A stretch of DNA of 64,000 nt from an uncultured bacterium (GTDB taxonomy: Bacteria > Bacteroidota > Bacteroidia > Bacteroidales > Bacteroidaceae): contig CAMHUC010000004.1 in NCBI GenBank assembly GCA_946188155.1, positions 1 to 64,000 of the forward strand. Reading direction: 5' to 3'. The position numbers were made by a program, and so were the translations under genes. This document shows positions 19,901-30,621 of this stretch, piece after piece. The first letter of the stretch is position 1; each line of letters opens with the position of its first letter. The notes below the pieces were generated by a model. The model saw only the letters and a program-made list of their open reading frames with translations, searched no databases and had not been told where the DNA came from.

Positions 19901-20522
19901 ATCGTTCACCAACGGAGGACGGGTGAACGCCAGGCCATACTTTGTGGCAGAGCTATACGACGACAGCGGCATCAACGCGTCGGGCAGCGGCATCGGCCAC
20001 GACCTGGAGCTCATCATCGACGGCCAGCTGTCGACGACCTACAACTTGAACAGCTACTTCGCCTACGACTTCGGCGACTACCGCAGCGGCAAGGTGCAGT
20101 ACAGCATACCCGAACTGTCGGAGGGCAAGCACAAGCTGCTCTTCAGGGCGTGGGACGTGATGAACAACTCGTCGACGGCAGAGCTGGCGTTCGAGGTGGA
20201 CAAGGGTGAGGCCGGCAGCATCAGCGTGGACTGCCTGCGCAACAGCGCCTCGGGCGGCACCACCTTCATCATCACCCACGACCACGCCGGCTCGCAGCTC
20301 GACGTGCGGCTCGACGTCTACGACACCTCCGGGCGACATCTCTGGCGCCATACGGAGTCGGGCGTGTCATCCGGCAACACCTACACGATGGACTGGGATC
20401 AGACCATCAGCGGCGGGCGACCCCTGATGACGGGTGTCTACATCTACCGCATCACGGTGAGCAGCAATGGAGGCGGTGAGGCTTCCGAAGCGAAGAAACT
20501 GATTGTGATAGGCAATAAATAG
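16965..20522 (+). CDS. porU: type IX secretion system sortase PorU (C25-like)
   Basis: C25 features LLLFGDGAWDNR, MNYSGHGAAYAISHE, LTASCDIMPFD; followed by a porV-like gene. Confidence 0.85.
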   Translation: MNSAKRMITGCVVLCLCLLAEAQGFVDLTVREVAVDSVLPVYRWQKELGPHYADSVYQVSIEYPEFVDMTAEEVRRLKRIGGDRLPELPVVEQHVGTARKRGVLDVSLVPLVYREQRYQKLVSFKLNVQATGTSRSMTRSGGSDRYASHSILASGAWAKISIPESGFYQLTDALIRKAGFSDPSKVRIYGYGGALQPEVLTGDYLTETDDLPEVPTATIGGKRVFYGVGPVTWAAADALVRTRNPYSDYGYYFLTEADGEPLTVSAEELTAAHYPAADDYHQLYEVDNYSWYHGGRNLYQKTPYTVGTPQSYTFTAPTSSGTLALALSYGGDFAAEVTVNDSVVGTISVRTAFDSYTEGAVQTWTYQIPNLKSQTSNTVTVTQTQGAEVRLDYLAMTFSEPFPLEDLAAATLPVPEYVYRITNQDHHADENVDMVIIIPTTQKWLSQAERVKQLHEQRDGLTVRIVPADELYNEFASGTPDANAYRRYMKMMYDRAASDDELPRYLLLFGDGAWDNRMLTDDWKNYSPDDFLLCFESDNSFSHVYCYVSDDYYCLLDDGETIETTVGSSTSYQGKPDVAVGRLSARSLEEATVLVDKIESYVGNAEAGAWQNTVCVMGDDGNNNSHMSTADRVATLVENTYPGYTVQKIYWDAYARTTSSTGNSYPDVTRLIKARMQAGALMMNYSGHGAAYAISHELVLQTPDFAEATSLRLPLWLTASCDIMPFDGQEDNIGETAMNNKNGGAIAFFGTTRTVYANYNEQMNLAFTRYALGPDGDKPRMAIGEAVRRAKCDLVTSGRDTSPNKLQYTLLGDPALTLATPTLQMTVDSIGGRSIDSGETVQLTAGSVVTVKGHVGGAEVQSDFTGVMTATVRDALETITCRLNDEGSDGASTPFVYNDRTKTLYNGSDSVVGGRFALTFAVPKDISYAEGSGQMTLYAVSNDKALEAHGLTENFVLSGSSDVANDSIGPSIYCYLNSPSFTNGGRVNARPYFVAELYDDSGINASGSGIGHDLELIIDGQLSTTYNLNSYFAYDFGDYRSGKVQYSIPELSEGKHKLLFRAWDVMNNSSTAELAFEVDKGEAGSISVDCLRNSASGGTTFIITHDHAGSQLDVRLDVYDTSGRHLWRHTESGVSSGNTYTMDWDQTISGGRPLMTGVYIYRITVSSNGGGEASEAKKLIVIGNK

Positions 20523-20639
20523 GGCTGGCTTACGTTTATAGTTTACGGTTTACAGTTTATAGTTTACAGTTTATAGTTTATAGTTTACAGTTTATAGTTT
20601 ACAGTTTATAGTTTACGGTTTACAGTTTACAGTTAACAG

Positions 20640-21833
20640 ATGATTACATTGAGATTCAGAGATACGTGGGTGCTGAGGGTGGTAGTGATATTATTCACTA
20701 TTCACTATTCACTATTCACTGCCCAGGCACAGGACGACGACGCGAAGATGATGTTCAATCCCGTGGAGCATGCCGTCATCTCGCAGACCATCGCCCCCGA
20801 TGCCCGTGGCGCTGGTATGGGCGACGTGGGCGTGGCCACCGACCCCGACGTCACTTCGCAGCACTGGAACCCTGCCAAATACCCCTTCTGCATCAGCCGT
20901 GCCGGTGTGGCTCTTAACTACACGCCGTGGCTCCGCAAACTTGTGGGCGACATCGACTTGGCCTACCTGGCAGGCTACTACCGCATCGGCGACTACTCAG
21001 CCCTTTCGGGTTCGCTGCGCTACTTCTCGCTCGGCGAGGTGTACACCTATGACGGCTCGGACATGACGGTGAAGCCCTACGAGATGGCGTTCGACGTGGC
21101 CTACTCGATGATGCTCAGTGAGAAGTTCTCGCTGGGTGCGGCCATACGTTTCATCCACAGTGACCTGCGCTATGACTACTCGGAGGACTCGAAGCCTGCC
21201 TCGGCCTTCGCAGCCGACCTGTCGATGTACTACAACAACTACGTGATGCTCGGCAGCCGTGAGAGCCAGCTGGGCCTGGGCGTGAACATCTCCAACATCG
21301 GTTCGAAGATCTCCTTCTTCGGCGACGAGGAGAGCCAGTTTCTGCCTGCCAACCTTCGTCTGGGCGCGTCGCTGATGATACCTGTCGATGAGTACAACCG
21401 TTTCAGCATTGCTGCCGATGCCAATAAGCTGCTGGTGCCCACCGTGCCCAGGCAGGAGGAGGGCGAGTCGAACACCGACTATCAGGACCGCGTGCGCCGT
21501 CAGTATAGTGACGTGAGCAGCATCAGCGGTATCTTCAAGAGCTTCGGCGATGCCCCCGGCGGTTTCAAGGAAGAACTCGAGGAGATACAGTGGAGCATCG
21601 GTGCGGAGTATGTGTACCACGACCAGTTCACCCTGCGTGCGGGCTATCACCACCAGGCGGAGTCAAAGGGTAACCTGAAGTACTTCACCGTGGGCGGCGG
21701 CTTCCGTATGAGCGTCTTCTCGCTCGACGTGGGTTACGTCATCTCTACAGCCCGCTCGAACCCCCTCGACCAGACACTCCGGTTCACCCTTGCCTTCGAT
21801 ATGGATGGCATCAAGGACTTGTTCCGCAGATGA
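20640..21833 (+). CDS. porV: type IX secretion outer membrane protein PorV
   Basis: PDARGAGMGDVGVATDPDVTSQHWNPAKYPF with beta-barrel-like remainder; downstream of porU. Confidence 0.85.
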   Translation: MITLRFRDTWVLRVVVILFTIHYSLFTAQAQDDDAKMMFNPVEHAVISQTIAPDARGAGMGDVGVATDPDVTSQHWNPAKYPFCISRAGVALNYTPWLRKLVGDIDLAYLAGYYRIGDYSALSGSLRYFSLGEVYTYDGSDMTVKPYEMAFDVAYSMMLSEKFSLGAAIRFIHSDLRYDYSEDSKPASAFAADLSMYYNNYVMLGSRESQLGLGVNISNIGSKISFFGDEESQFLPANLRLGASLMIPVDEYNRFSIAADANKLLVPTVPRQEEGESNTDYQDRVRRQYSDVSSISGIFKSFGDAPGGFKEELEEIQWSIGAEYVYHDQFTLRAGYHHQAESKGNLKYFTVGGGFRMSVFSLDVGYVISTARSNPLDQTLRFTLAFDMDGIKDLFRR

Positions 21834-21869
21834 TACCCCCAACATTTAATTATATGTATAATAGAATCT

Positions 21870-22349
21870 ATGATAAGAGTAGGCTTTGGATTTGATGTAC
21901 ACCGGTTGGTTCCCAATAGGGAACTGTGGATGGGCGGCATCCGCTTGGATTATCAGTTAGGACTGCTGGGCCACAGCGATGCCGACGTGCTGCTGCACGC
22001 GGTGTGCGACGCCCTGCTGGGTGCCGCCAATATGCGTGACATCGGCTACCACTTCCCTGACACCTCTGCCGAGACCGACGGCATGGACAGCAAGGTGATT
22101 CTGAAGAATACCATCGACCTGATAGCCACCAAGGGCTATCGGCTGGTCAACATCGATGCCACCATCTGTGCCGAGCGGCCGAAGATGAATCCCCATATCC
22201 CCCAGATGAAGGCGTGCATGGCCCAGGTCATCGGCTGTGATGAGGATGCCGTCTCCATCAAGGCTACCACCACCGAGAAGCTCGGCTTCACAGGACGCGA
22301 AGAGGGCATCTCGGCTTACGCCGTTGCCCTCATCGAGAAGATAGAGTAA
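21870..22349 (+). CDS. ispF: 2-C-methyl-D-erythritol 2,4-cyclodiphosphate synthase
   Basis: MIRVGFGFDVHRLV, GHSDADVLLHAVCDALLGAA, ATTTEKLGFTGREEGISAYA. Confidence 0.95.
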   Translation: MIRVGFGFDVHRLVPNRELWMGGIRLDYQLGLLGHSDADVLLHAVCDALLGAANMRDIGYHFPDTSAETDGMDSKVILKNTIDLIATKGYRLVNIDATICAERPKMNPHIPQMKACMAQVIGCDEDAVSIKATTTEKLGFTGREEGISAYAVALIEKIE

Positions 22350-22359
22350 TATTTTAGCA

Positions 22360-22426
22360 AGCAACGGATAGACCGGATATCCCGGATAACCCGGATATTC
22401 CGGGTTTTCCGGGTTCTTCCGTTGCT
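22360..22426. repeat. mirrored 9-bp-period ccggatatt array with perfect terminal inversion (agcaacgga/tccgttgct), between convergent genes
   Basis: Read directly: agcaacggatagaccggatatcccggataacccggatattccgggttttccgggttcttccgttgct. Confidence 0.8.
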
Positions 22427-22444
22427 GGGTATCTCCCATTAGGA

Positions 22445-24691
<2,247 letters not shown>

Positions 24692-24700
24692 TTATGAACT

Positions 24701-24900
24701 GAAGTTTCCCACCCCTTGTTCTTCCTAAAAACAACGAATTGAAACGGATTTCACGAATTTGCGACTTATTCTTGATTTCACAAATTGTTGCCGCAAGCGG
24801 CGGTTGCCTGCGCGTAGCTAATTCGTGTAATTTAAAACCATTAGGTTTCATTCGTTTCATTCGTTTTAATTCGTTGTTCTTAAAAAAGGTGGGAAACTTC
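24701..24900. mobile_element. 200-bp MITE-like element with terminal inverted repeats and mirrored acgaatgaa words
   Basis: Left gaagtttcccacc...aacaacgaattgaaacggatttcacgaatt; reverse complement of right end gaagtttcccacc...aacaacgaattaaaacgaatgaaacgaatg. Confidence 0.7.
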
Positions 24901-24919
24901 GGTTGTGAATGATGCATTA

Positions 24920-27361
24920 TCACTTCCGCCCGCTGTGCAGGATGAGGCTGCTGATCTCCTCGTTGAGTTCATCGGCGGCGAGGAGCTGCTCGATGGTCAG
25001 GTGCATGCGGTAGCGCCAGTAGTGGCGCGGGTTGGCGGGGATGTTGATGCGCTCGGCGTTCTCGTCGGGCAGGCGCAGCTTCTCGTCGATGGAGAGCCAG
25101 TCTTGCAGGGAGAGCAGGCAGAGCATCGAAGGCGACGTCAGGTGGCGGCTGACGATGTCCTTGGCCAGCCAGCCGGGCAGCGGGCGGGGTGCGGGGCCTC
25201 CGCGGCGCAGCGTGGTGTTGAAGTAGGCCTGTGAGCGCTCCTCGTCCTCGTCCCACCACTGGCGGAGGGTCGGCATGTCGTGGGTGCTGATGGTGTCCAC
25301 CGAGCGGTAGGGGTTGTGTGAGAGCTTGCCGAAGCGTGTCGTCGGGTCCTTAGGCATCGACTGGATTTCGAGCGAGAGGATGCGCAGCTCGTTCATCACC
25401 CAGGGCACGCAGTCGGGCACCATGCCCAGGTCCTCGGCACAGACGAGCATACGGGTGGCCTGTGTCAGTCGGGGCAGCTTCTTCATGGCCTCCTGATACC
25501 AGAACTGGTTGTTGCGGCGGTAGAAGTAGTCGTTGTAGAGCTGGTTGAAGCGGAACTTCTGTTCCTCGCTGAGCTGCTCGTAGGCCTGCTGGTACTGCAC
25601 GGCGATGCGCGGGTGCCAGCGGTCGTTGCGCTTATGGTCTACGAGGAACAGGCCCTCGTTGAACTGCACGCCGTAGCCCTCTATCTCTTCTCGGCTCATG
25701 CCCAGGGCAGGGGCGAACTGCCCCATCAGCCCCGACTTCTCAGGCATGGGAATCTCCCAGATACGGAAGAATCCCAGCACGTGGTCGATGCGGTAGGCGT
25801 CGAAGTACTGTGCCATCTTCTTGAAGCGGCGCACCCACCAGGCGCAGTCGTCGCGGAGCATCTCGTCCCAGTTGTAGGTGGGGAATCCCCAGTTCTGTCC
25901 GTCGGTAGAGAAGGCATCGGGCGGTGCGCCGGCCTGTCCGTTGAGGTTGAAGTAGCGGGGCTCCACCCAGGCCTCTACACCGTCGCGGCTGATGCCGATG
26001 GGAATGTCGCCCTTCAGTACGACGCGATGCTTCCGGGCATATTCGTGGGCGGCGCGCATCTGCGTGTCGAGGCAGTACTGCACGAAGTACCAGAACTGAA
26101 GTTCCTTCTTACCTTTGAACGACGGATTCTGTACGGCCTCCACCGTGGCCGTCTGTGGCCACTCGGAGAAGACGGCGGTGCTGTAGAGGTCGCGGTAGTA
26201 GCAGAAGGCGGCGTAGGGCACGAGCCATTCCTGGTTCTGCTCGAAGAATGTCTTATAGGCAGGCGAGCGTTGTGTCTTGGTCCATTCCTGTTCGAAGATG
26301 ATGCGCAGGTAGTCCATCTTGGCCTTGAACATCCGTTCGTAGTCGATTTGCGGCAGCGCATTCAGTTCTTGGCGCAGTTGCTCCATCTCCTGGCGCTTCT
26401 GCTCGTCCTTGATGGGCGGCAGCTGGCGGAAGTCGCAGTACTGCGGGTGGAGGGCGTAGATGCTGATACTATTATAAGGATAGGAGTCCTGCCAGGTGCC
26501 AGTCATGTTGGTGTCGTTGATGGGCAGCACCTGAAGGAAGCGCTGGCGCGTCTTGTCGCACCAGTCGATCATCAGCTTCAGGTCGCCGAAGTCGCCTACG
26601 CCGAAGCTGCCCTCGCTGCGCAGCGAGAAGATGGGTATGACGGTGCCGGCACCCTTCCACGGGTAGACGGGGAAGTAGGCCTGTGGCAGCTCGTAGACCA
26701 CCACCTCGCCCTGTTCCATCTCAGGCAGTGCGATGGTGCGGTTCATACCGTTCTCCCAGAGGGGTGTCACGTCGACCTCGTCATCGAGGGCCACGAACTT
26801 GAACTCGAAGGTCTGTGGCAGCCTGTCGGCATCGAGGCTGATGGCCCACTCGTTGTTCTCGTGCTCGTCCATGTCGAGGGCGCGCTTGGCCTCCCAGTTG
26901 CCGAGGGCCTCGCCGCCACCGATGATGGCCAGCCGCTCGTTGCCGCGGAGCTGTGGGGCGCGTACCTTGATGCGCACCGTCTTGGCATATTCCGACGGTT
27001 GGCTCATCTTCCCCTCACGGGCGAAGATACACTCAGTGAAGGCCGAGGAGTACATGTAGCTGTCCTCGGGAATGTCGAGCCAGTGGTCATAGACCAGATA
27101 AGTGGTGGCCTTGGCAGCGGCAAACTCCAGGCGGTGGGGCATGACGAGCCACTCGTGGCGCATCTCCTGTTCCCCACGGTAGAGACTGTAGTGATAGTCG
27201 ACATAAGTGTTAGTCTTGATGGTCTTGCTGATGTCGCACGACCAGTGGAGACCGTCGTGGGTAGACATCTTGTGCTGTTCTACCTTTTCTCCCGTTTTCA
27301 GATTCAGTACCAGCTCTTCTCCGAACTTGGTCTGATACTCAAGGTTGAATTGTAACTTCAT
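24920..27361 (-). CDS. malQ: 4-alpha-glucanotransferase (GH77) with N-terminal starch-binding modules
   Basis: GSFGVGDFGDLKLMIDWCDKTRQRFLQVLPINDT, AYRIDHVLGFFRIWEIP, VCAEDLGMVPDCVPWVM, STHDMPTLRQWW. Confidence 0.93.
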   Translation of the reverse strand: MKLQFNLEYQTKFGEELVLNLKTGEKVEQHKMSTHDGLHWSCDISKTIKTNTYVDYHYSLYRGEQEMRHEWLVMPHRLEFAAAKATTYLVYDHWLDIPEDSYMYSSAFTECIFAREGKMSQPSEYAKTVRIKVRAPQLRGNERLAIIGGGEALGNWEAKRALDMDEHENNEWAISLDADRLPQTFEFKFVALDDEVDVTPLWENGMNRTIALPEMEQGEVVVYELPQAYFPVYPWKGAGTVIPIFSLRSEGSFGVGDFGDLKLMIDWCDKTRQRFLQVLPINDTNMTGTWQDSYPYNSISIYALHPQYCDFRQLPPIKDEQKRQEMEQLRQELNALPQIDYERMFKAKMDYLRIIFEQEWTKTQRSPAYKTFFEQNQEWLVPYAAFCYYRDLYSTAVFSEWPQTATVEAVQNPSFKGKKELQFWYFVQYCLDTQMRAAHEYARKHRVVLKGDIPIGISRDGVEAWVEPRYFNLNGQAGAPPDAFSTDGQNWGFPTYNWDEMLRDDCAWWVRRFKKMAQYFDAYRIDHVLGFFRIWEIPMPEKSGLMGQFAPALGMSREEIEGYGVQFNEGLFLVDHKRNDRWHPRIAVQYQQAYEQLSEEQKFRFNQLYNDYFYRRNNQFWYQEAMKKLPRLTQATRMLVCAEDLGMVPDCVPWVMNELRILSLEIQSMPKDPTTRFGKLSHNPYRSVDTISTHDMPTLRQWWDEDEERSQAYFNTTLRRGGPAPRPLPGWLAKDIVSRHLTSPSMLCLLSLQDWLSIDEKLRLPDENAERINIPANPRHYWRYRMHLTIEQLLAADELNEEISSLILHSGRK

Positions 27362-27417
27362 AGATATAGTGCTTTTAATTCGAATTCATAATGGCGCGCA
27401 ATCGGTTGCGCATAAAT

Positions 27418-27464
27418 CATACCTCTCACCTCTCACCTCTTACCTCTTACCTCTCACCTCTAAT
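27418..27464. repeat. 7-bp-period array (tcacctc/ttacctc)
   Basis: cctctcacctctcacctcttacctcttacctctcacctc. Confidence 0.8.
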
Positions 27465-28811
27465 AAAGAACACACAGGCAGAGCCGATGATGAAGCTGAT
27501 ACCGGCCACGGTCATCATCGTCGACTGATGGCTGCCGACGAGCGAGAGGATGGAGCCACCACAGACGGCCGCCACAATCTGGGGCAGACAGATGGTGCCG
27601 TTGAACAGGCCAAGGTATGCGCCCATGTGGCCGTAGCCCTGCAAGGCGTTGGTGACGAAGGTGAACGGCATGGCCAGCATGGCTGCCCAGCCGCAGCCAA
27701 TGAGCAGGAACGGCAGAATCTGCAGGTACTTGTCAGCGCAGAAGGGTATGAGAAGGAAGCCTATGCCTCCCAGTATCAGGCTGACGCTATAGGCCATCTT
27801 CGTGTTCGTGAAGCGCGGCAGCAGGGCGGCCCAGGCTACGGAACCCATGGCCTGGATGGCATAGAGCACGCCCGTCCAGTTGGCGGCTTCCTGATAGGCA
27901 TCGGTGGTCGGGTCGATGGTGCCCCAGACGGTCTCTGAGACGGCATCCACCACGTAGGTCCACATATAGAGCATGCCCGCCCAGCAGAAGAACTGCACCA
28001 GGCCCACCTTCCAGAAGGTGGAGGGGGCATTCTTCAGCAGGGTGAACCAGTTGGCGCTTTCGCTGGATTTCTCGGATTCTCCGGATTTCCCGGGTTTTCC
28101 GGATTCTCCGGATATTCCGGGCTTTCCGGATTCACCAGATTTCCCATTATACTCCTCGTACTCCTTCGGGGGCCACTCCTTCACCTTGGCCGTGGTATAG
28201 AGCACGCAGAGAATCAGGATGGCGGCTCCGATATAGAACGACCAGATGACCGAGTCGGGCACCACGCCCTCTGGGGCCACATTGCTCAGGCCGATGGCCG
28301 TGAATACAAAGGGAAAGAGGAATCCCACCACGCTTCCGGCATTGCAGAGGAACGACTGGATGCTGTAGGCCTTGGCCTTCTGACGCTCATTGACCATGTC
28401 GCCCACCAGCATCTTGAACGGCTGCATGGCCATGTTGATACTGGTGTCGAGCAGCATCAGGGCTATCAGCCCGAAGATGAGGGCAGCGCCCACGGCCATG
28501 CCGAGCGACCCGGCGTTGGGCAGCAGGCACATCACGGCCACGGCCACGGCGGCCCCGATGAACAGATAGGGGATGCGGCGGCCGAAGCGTGTCCACGTCC
28601 TGTCGCTCAGCGTGCCCACAATCGGCTGCACCAGGATGCCCATCAGTGGGGGGAGGATCCAGAAGAAACTCAGCGAGTGGGGGTCGGCGCCAAGGGTGCG
28701 GAAGATGCGCGAGATATTCGCCGACTGCAGGGCGTAGGCTATCTGCACACCGAAGAACCCGAAACTCAGGTTCCACAGGTTCCAAAATGACAAATCAGGC
28801 TTCTGTTTCAT
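27447..28811 (-). CDS. MFS transporter (SLC45/GPH-like, probable maltose/maltodextrin)
   Basis: IGALMLL-type TM pattern, LVQPIVGTLSDRTWTRFGRRIPYLFIGA; in a starch locus; central loop carries Gly-X-Ser/Pro triplets. Confidence 0.85.
   Translation of the reverse strand: MKQKPDLSFWNLWNLSFGFFGVQIAYALQSANISRIFRTLGADPHSLSFFWILPPLMGILVQPIVGTLSDRTWTRFGRRIPYLFIGAAVAVAVMCLLPNAGSLGMAVGAALIFGLIALMLLDTSINMAMQPFKMLVGDMVNERQKAKAYSIQSFLCNAGSVVGFLFPFVFTAIGLSNVAPEGVVPDSVIWSFYIGAAILILCVLYTTAKVKEWPPKEYEEYNGKSGESGKPGISGESGKPGKSGESEKSSESANWFTLLKNAPSTFWKVGLVQFFCWAGMLYMWTYVVDAVSETVWGTIDPTTDAYQEAANWTGVLYAIQAMGSVAWAALLPRFTNTKMAYSVSLILGGIGFLLIPFCADKYLQILPFLLIGCGWAAMLAMPFTFVTNALQGYGHMGAYLGLFNGTICLPQIVAAVCGGSILSLVGSHQSTMMTVAGISFIIGSACVFFIRGER
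28060..28145. repeat. 9-bp-period ccggattt array translated in frame within the MFS central loop
   Basis: ctcggattc tccggattt cccgggttt tccggattc tccggatat tccgggctt tccggattc accagattt; encodes GKSGESGKPGISGESGKPGKSGES. Confidence 0.85.
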
Positions 28812-28837
28812 ATACTACAACTATTATTTTTATTTAC

Positions 28838-28983
28838 AACTTCTTATTTTAACGACAACTTTGACAACTTCTTATTTTAACGACAACTTTGACAACTTTG
28901 ACAACTTCTTTTTAAACTACAACTTCTTATTTTAACTACAACTTTGACAACTTTGACAACTCTTTTTGTTTGACAACTTATTA
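28838..28983. repeat. downstream arm (relative to gene) of gacaactt word array flanking GxxExxY gene
   Basis: acaacttcttattttaacgacaactttgacaacttc... multiple gacaactt words. Confidence 0.85.
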
Positions 28984-29412
28984 AATGACTTGTTTTACCT
29001 TGCCATCGGTGCCAACAATTTCATTTCGCTGCTTATCAAGGAAATATCGTTCGATGACCGCAAACTTTGGAGAGAAATTCACCAAGATACCGCACGGACA
29101 TCCTAAAAGCCGCATGTAATTATACAACTGGGCCCTGTGATTGCTAACTATTTCGGCCACAGCCTTACACTCTATAATAATGTCTCCCTTGCACAGGAAG
29201 TCTATGCGATATTCGGCAGACATCTCACGGCCATGATACAACGGATGAAACTTTAGTTCACGTCTGAAAGGTATCCCACTCTCCTCCAACTGAATCTGAA
29301 GCCCCTCCTGATAGCAGTATTCATTGAGTCCTGCACCAAGTTCCTTGTGAACTTCATACAAAGCTCCTACCACATCATAAATATGTTCCTTATGTCTTGC
29401 TATATCAATCAT
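28981..29412 (-). CDS. GxxExxY family protein (PD-(D/E)XK superfamily-like)
   Basis: ALYEVHKELGAGLNEYCYQEGLQIQLEESGIPFRRE, DFLCKGDIIIECKAVAEI, HRAQLYNYMRLLG. Confidence 0.92.
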   Translation of the reverse strand: MIDIARHKEHIYDVVGALYEVHKELGAGLNEYCYQEGLQIQLEESGIPFRRELKFHPLYHGREMSAEYRIDFLCKGDIIIECKAVAEIVSNHRAQLYNYMRLLGCPCGILVNFSPKFAVIERYFLDKQRNEIVGTDGKVKQVI

Positions 29413-29429
29413 CTTATAATATGTCTATT

Positions 29430-29482
29430 AAAGTTGTCCTAATATTAAAAAGTTGTCTTAGTTGTCCAAGTTGTCGTTTTTA
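29430..29482. repeat. upstream arm of word array (inverted: aagttgtc) flanking GxxExxY gene
   Basis: aaagttgtcctaatattaaaaagttgtcttagttgtccaagttgtcg. Confidence 0.8.
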
Positions 29483-29513
29483 AATAAACACTCCAAGCTT
29501 GTCGTCTCAAGAC

Positions 29514-30539
29514 TTACTTCGTTGTACCTCTTATAATGAGCCGCGTGCGCACGATGCGCTTCTCCACCTTGTCTATCGGGGTGAGGCCCTCCACCTTGTC
29601 CATCAGGATTTCGGCGGCTTCCTCGCCCACGCGGTGGCCGCGCTGCTCCACGGTGGTGAGCATCGGGTCGCAGGCGATGGCACGCTGGCCGTTGGTGAAG
29701 CCACAGATGCTGATGTCCTCCGGCACCCGCAGCCCGGCACGCTTACAGGTGTAGAGGATGCCGATGGCCGTGTCGTCGTTGACGGCGAAGAAGCCGTCGG
29801 GGCGGTGGTCGAGGGTCAGAATCTCTGGGGTGATAGCTTCTGCATCAGAACGATTGTCGCAGAGGCGCACGATGCTCTCGTCTATGGCCATTCCGTGCTT
29901 CAGCAGCGCGTCCTTGTAGCCGTTGAAGCGGTTCTTCGAAATCTCTAACTGCATCGGACTGCCGTAGAAGGCGATGCGCTGGCAGCCCGTCTCTATCAGA
30001 TGGGTCACGGCGTTGTAGGCCCCCATATAGTCGTCCACCACCACGCGGCTGGCGTTCACGCCGGTGCAGATGCGGTCGTAGAACACCATCGGTATGCCGG
30101 CGTCGATGAGCTTCTGGTAGTGGTCGTAGTTGCGCGTGTCCTTGGCCTGCGACACGATGACGCCGCACACCTTGTAGCGGTGGAACGTGTCGCAGATGCG
30201 GGCCTCGCGCTCATACTTCTCGTCGCTCGTGGCCACCATGATGTTATAGCCACGCGCCGAGGCCGCCCCCTCGATGCCTTTGAGGATGCTGGAGAAATAG
30301 TAGTGGGTGAACTCGGGCACGATGACGCCGATGATCTTCTGAGGCATCACCCGGCTGTGGCGCAGGGCCTCGCCGATGGCGTTAGGATAGAAATTATGTT
30401 CGCGCGCATACGCCTGGATGGCCTTGCGGCGCTCCTCGCTGATGCGGGGCGAGTCCTTCAGGGCACGTGACACCGTGGCCACGGAAATGCCAAACTCCCG
30501 TGCGATATCCTTCATTGTCAGTGGGCCGTTCTTCTCCAT
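29514..30539 (-). CDS. LacI-family transcriptional regulator
   Basis: LTMKDIAREFGISVATVSRALKDSPRISEERRKAIQAYARE HTH; periplasmic-binding-like C-terminus. Confidence 0.92.
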   Translation of the reverse strand: MEKNGPLTMKDIAREFGISVATVSRALKDSPRISEERRKAIQAYAREHNFYPNAIGEALRHSRVMPQKIIGVIVPEFTHYYFSSILKGIEGAASARGYNIMVATSDEKYEREARICDTFHRYKVCGVIVSQAKDTRNYDHYQKLIDAGIPMVFYDRICTGVNASRVVVDDYMGAYNAVTHLIETGCQRIAFYGSPMQLEISKNRFNGYKDALLKHGMAIDESIVRLCDNRSDAEAITPEILTLDHRPDGFFAVNDDTAIGILYTCKRAGLRVPEDISICGFTNGQRAIACDPMLTTVEQRGHRVGEEAAEILMDKVEGLTPIDKVEKRIVRTRLIIRGTTK

Positions 30540-30621
30540 CAGCTTTTATTTTCATTTGCAAAGGTACAACTTTTCACTATTCGCTATTCACTATTCACTT
30601 AGAAAGTTGACATATATCAAT

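Noticed and set aside
27345-27938. 197-aa plus-strand ORF
   Set aside because: Antisense to the MFS gene and runs through the tcacctc array.
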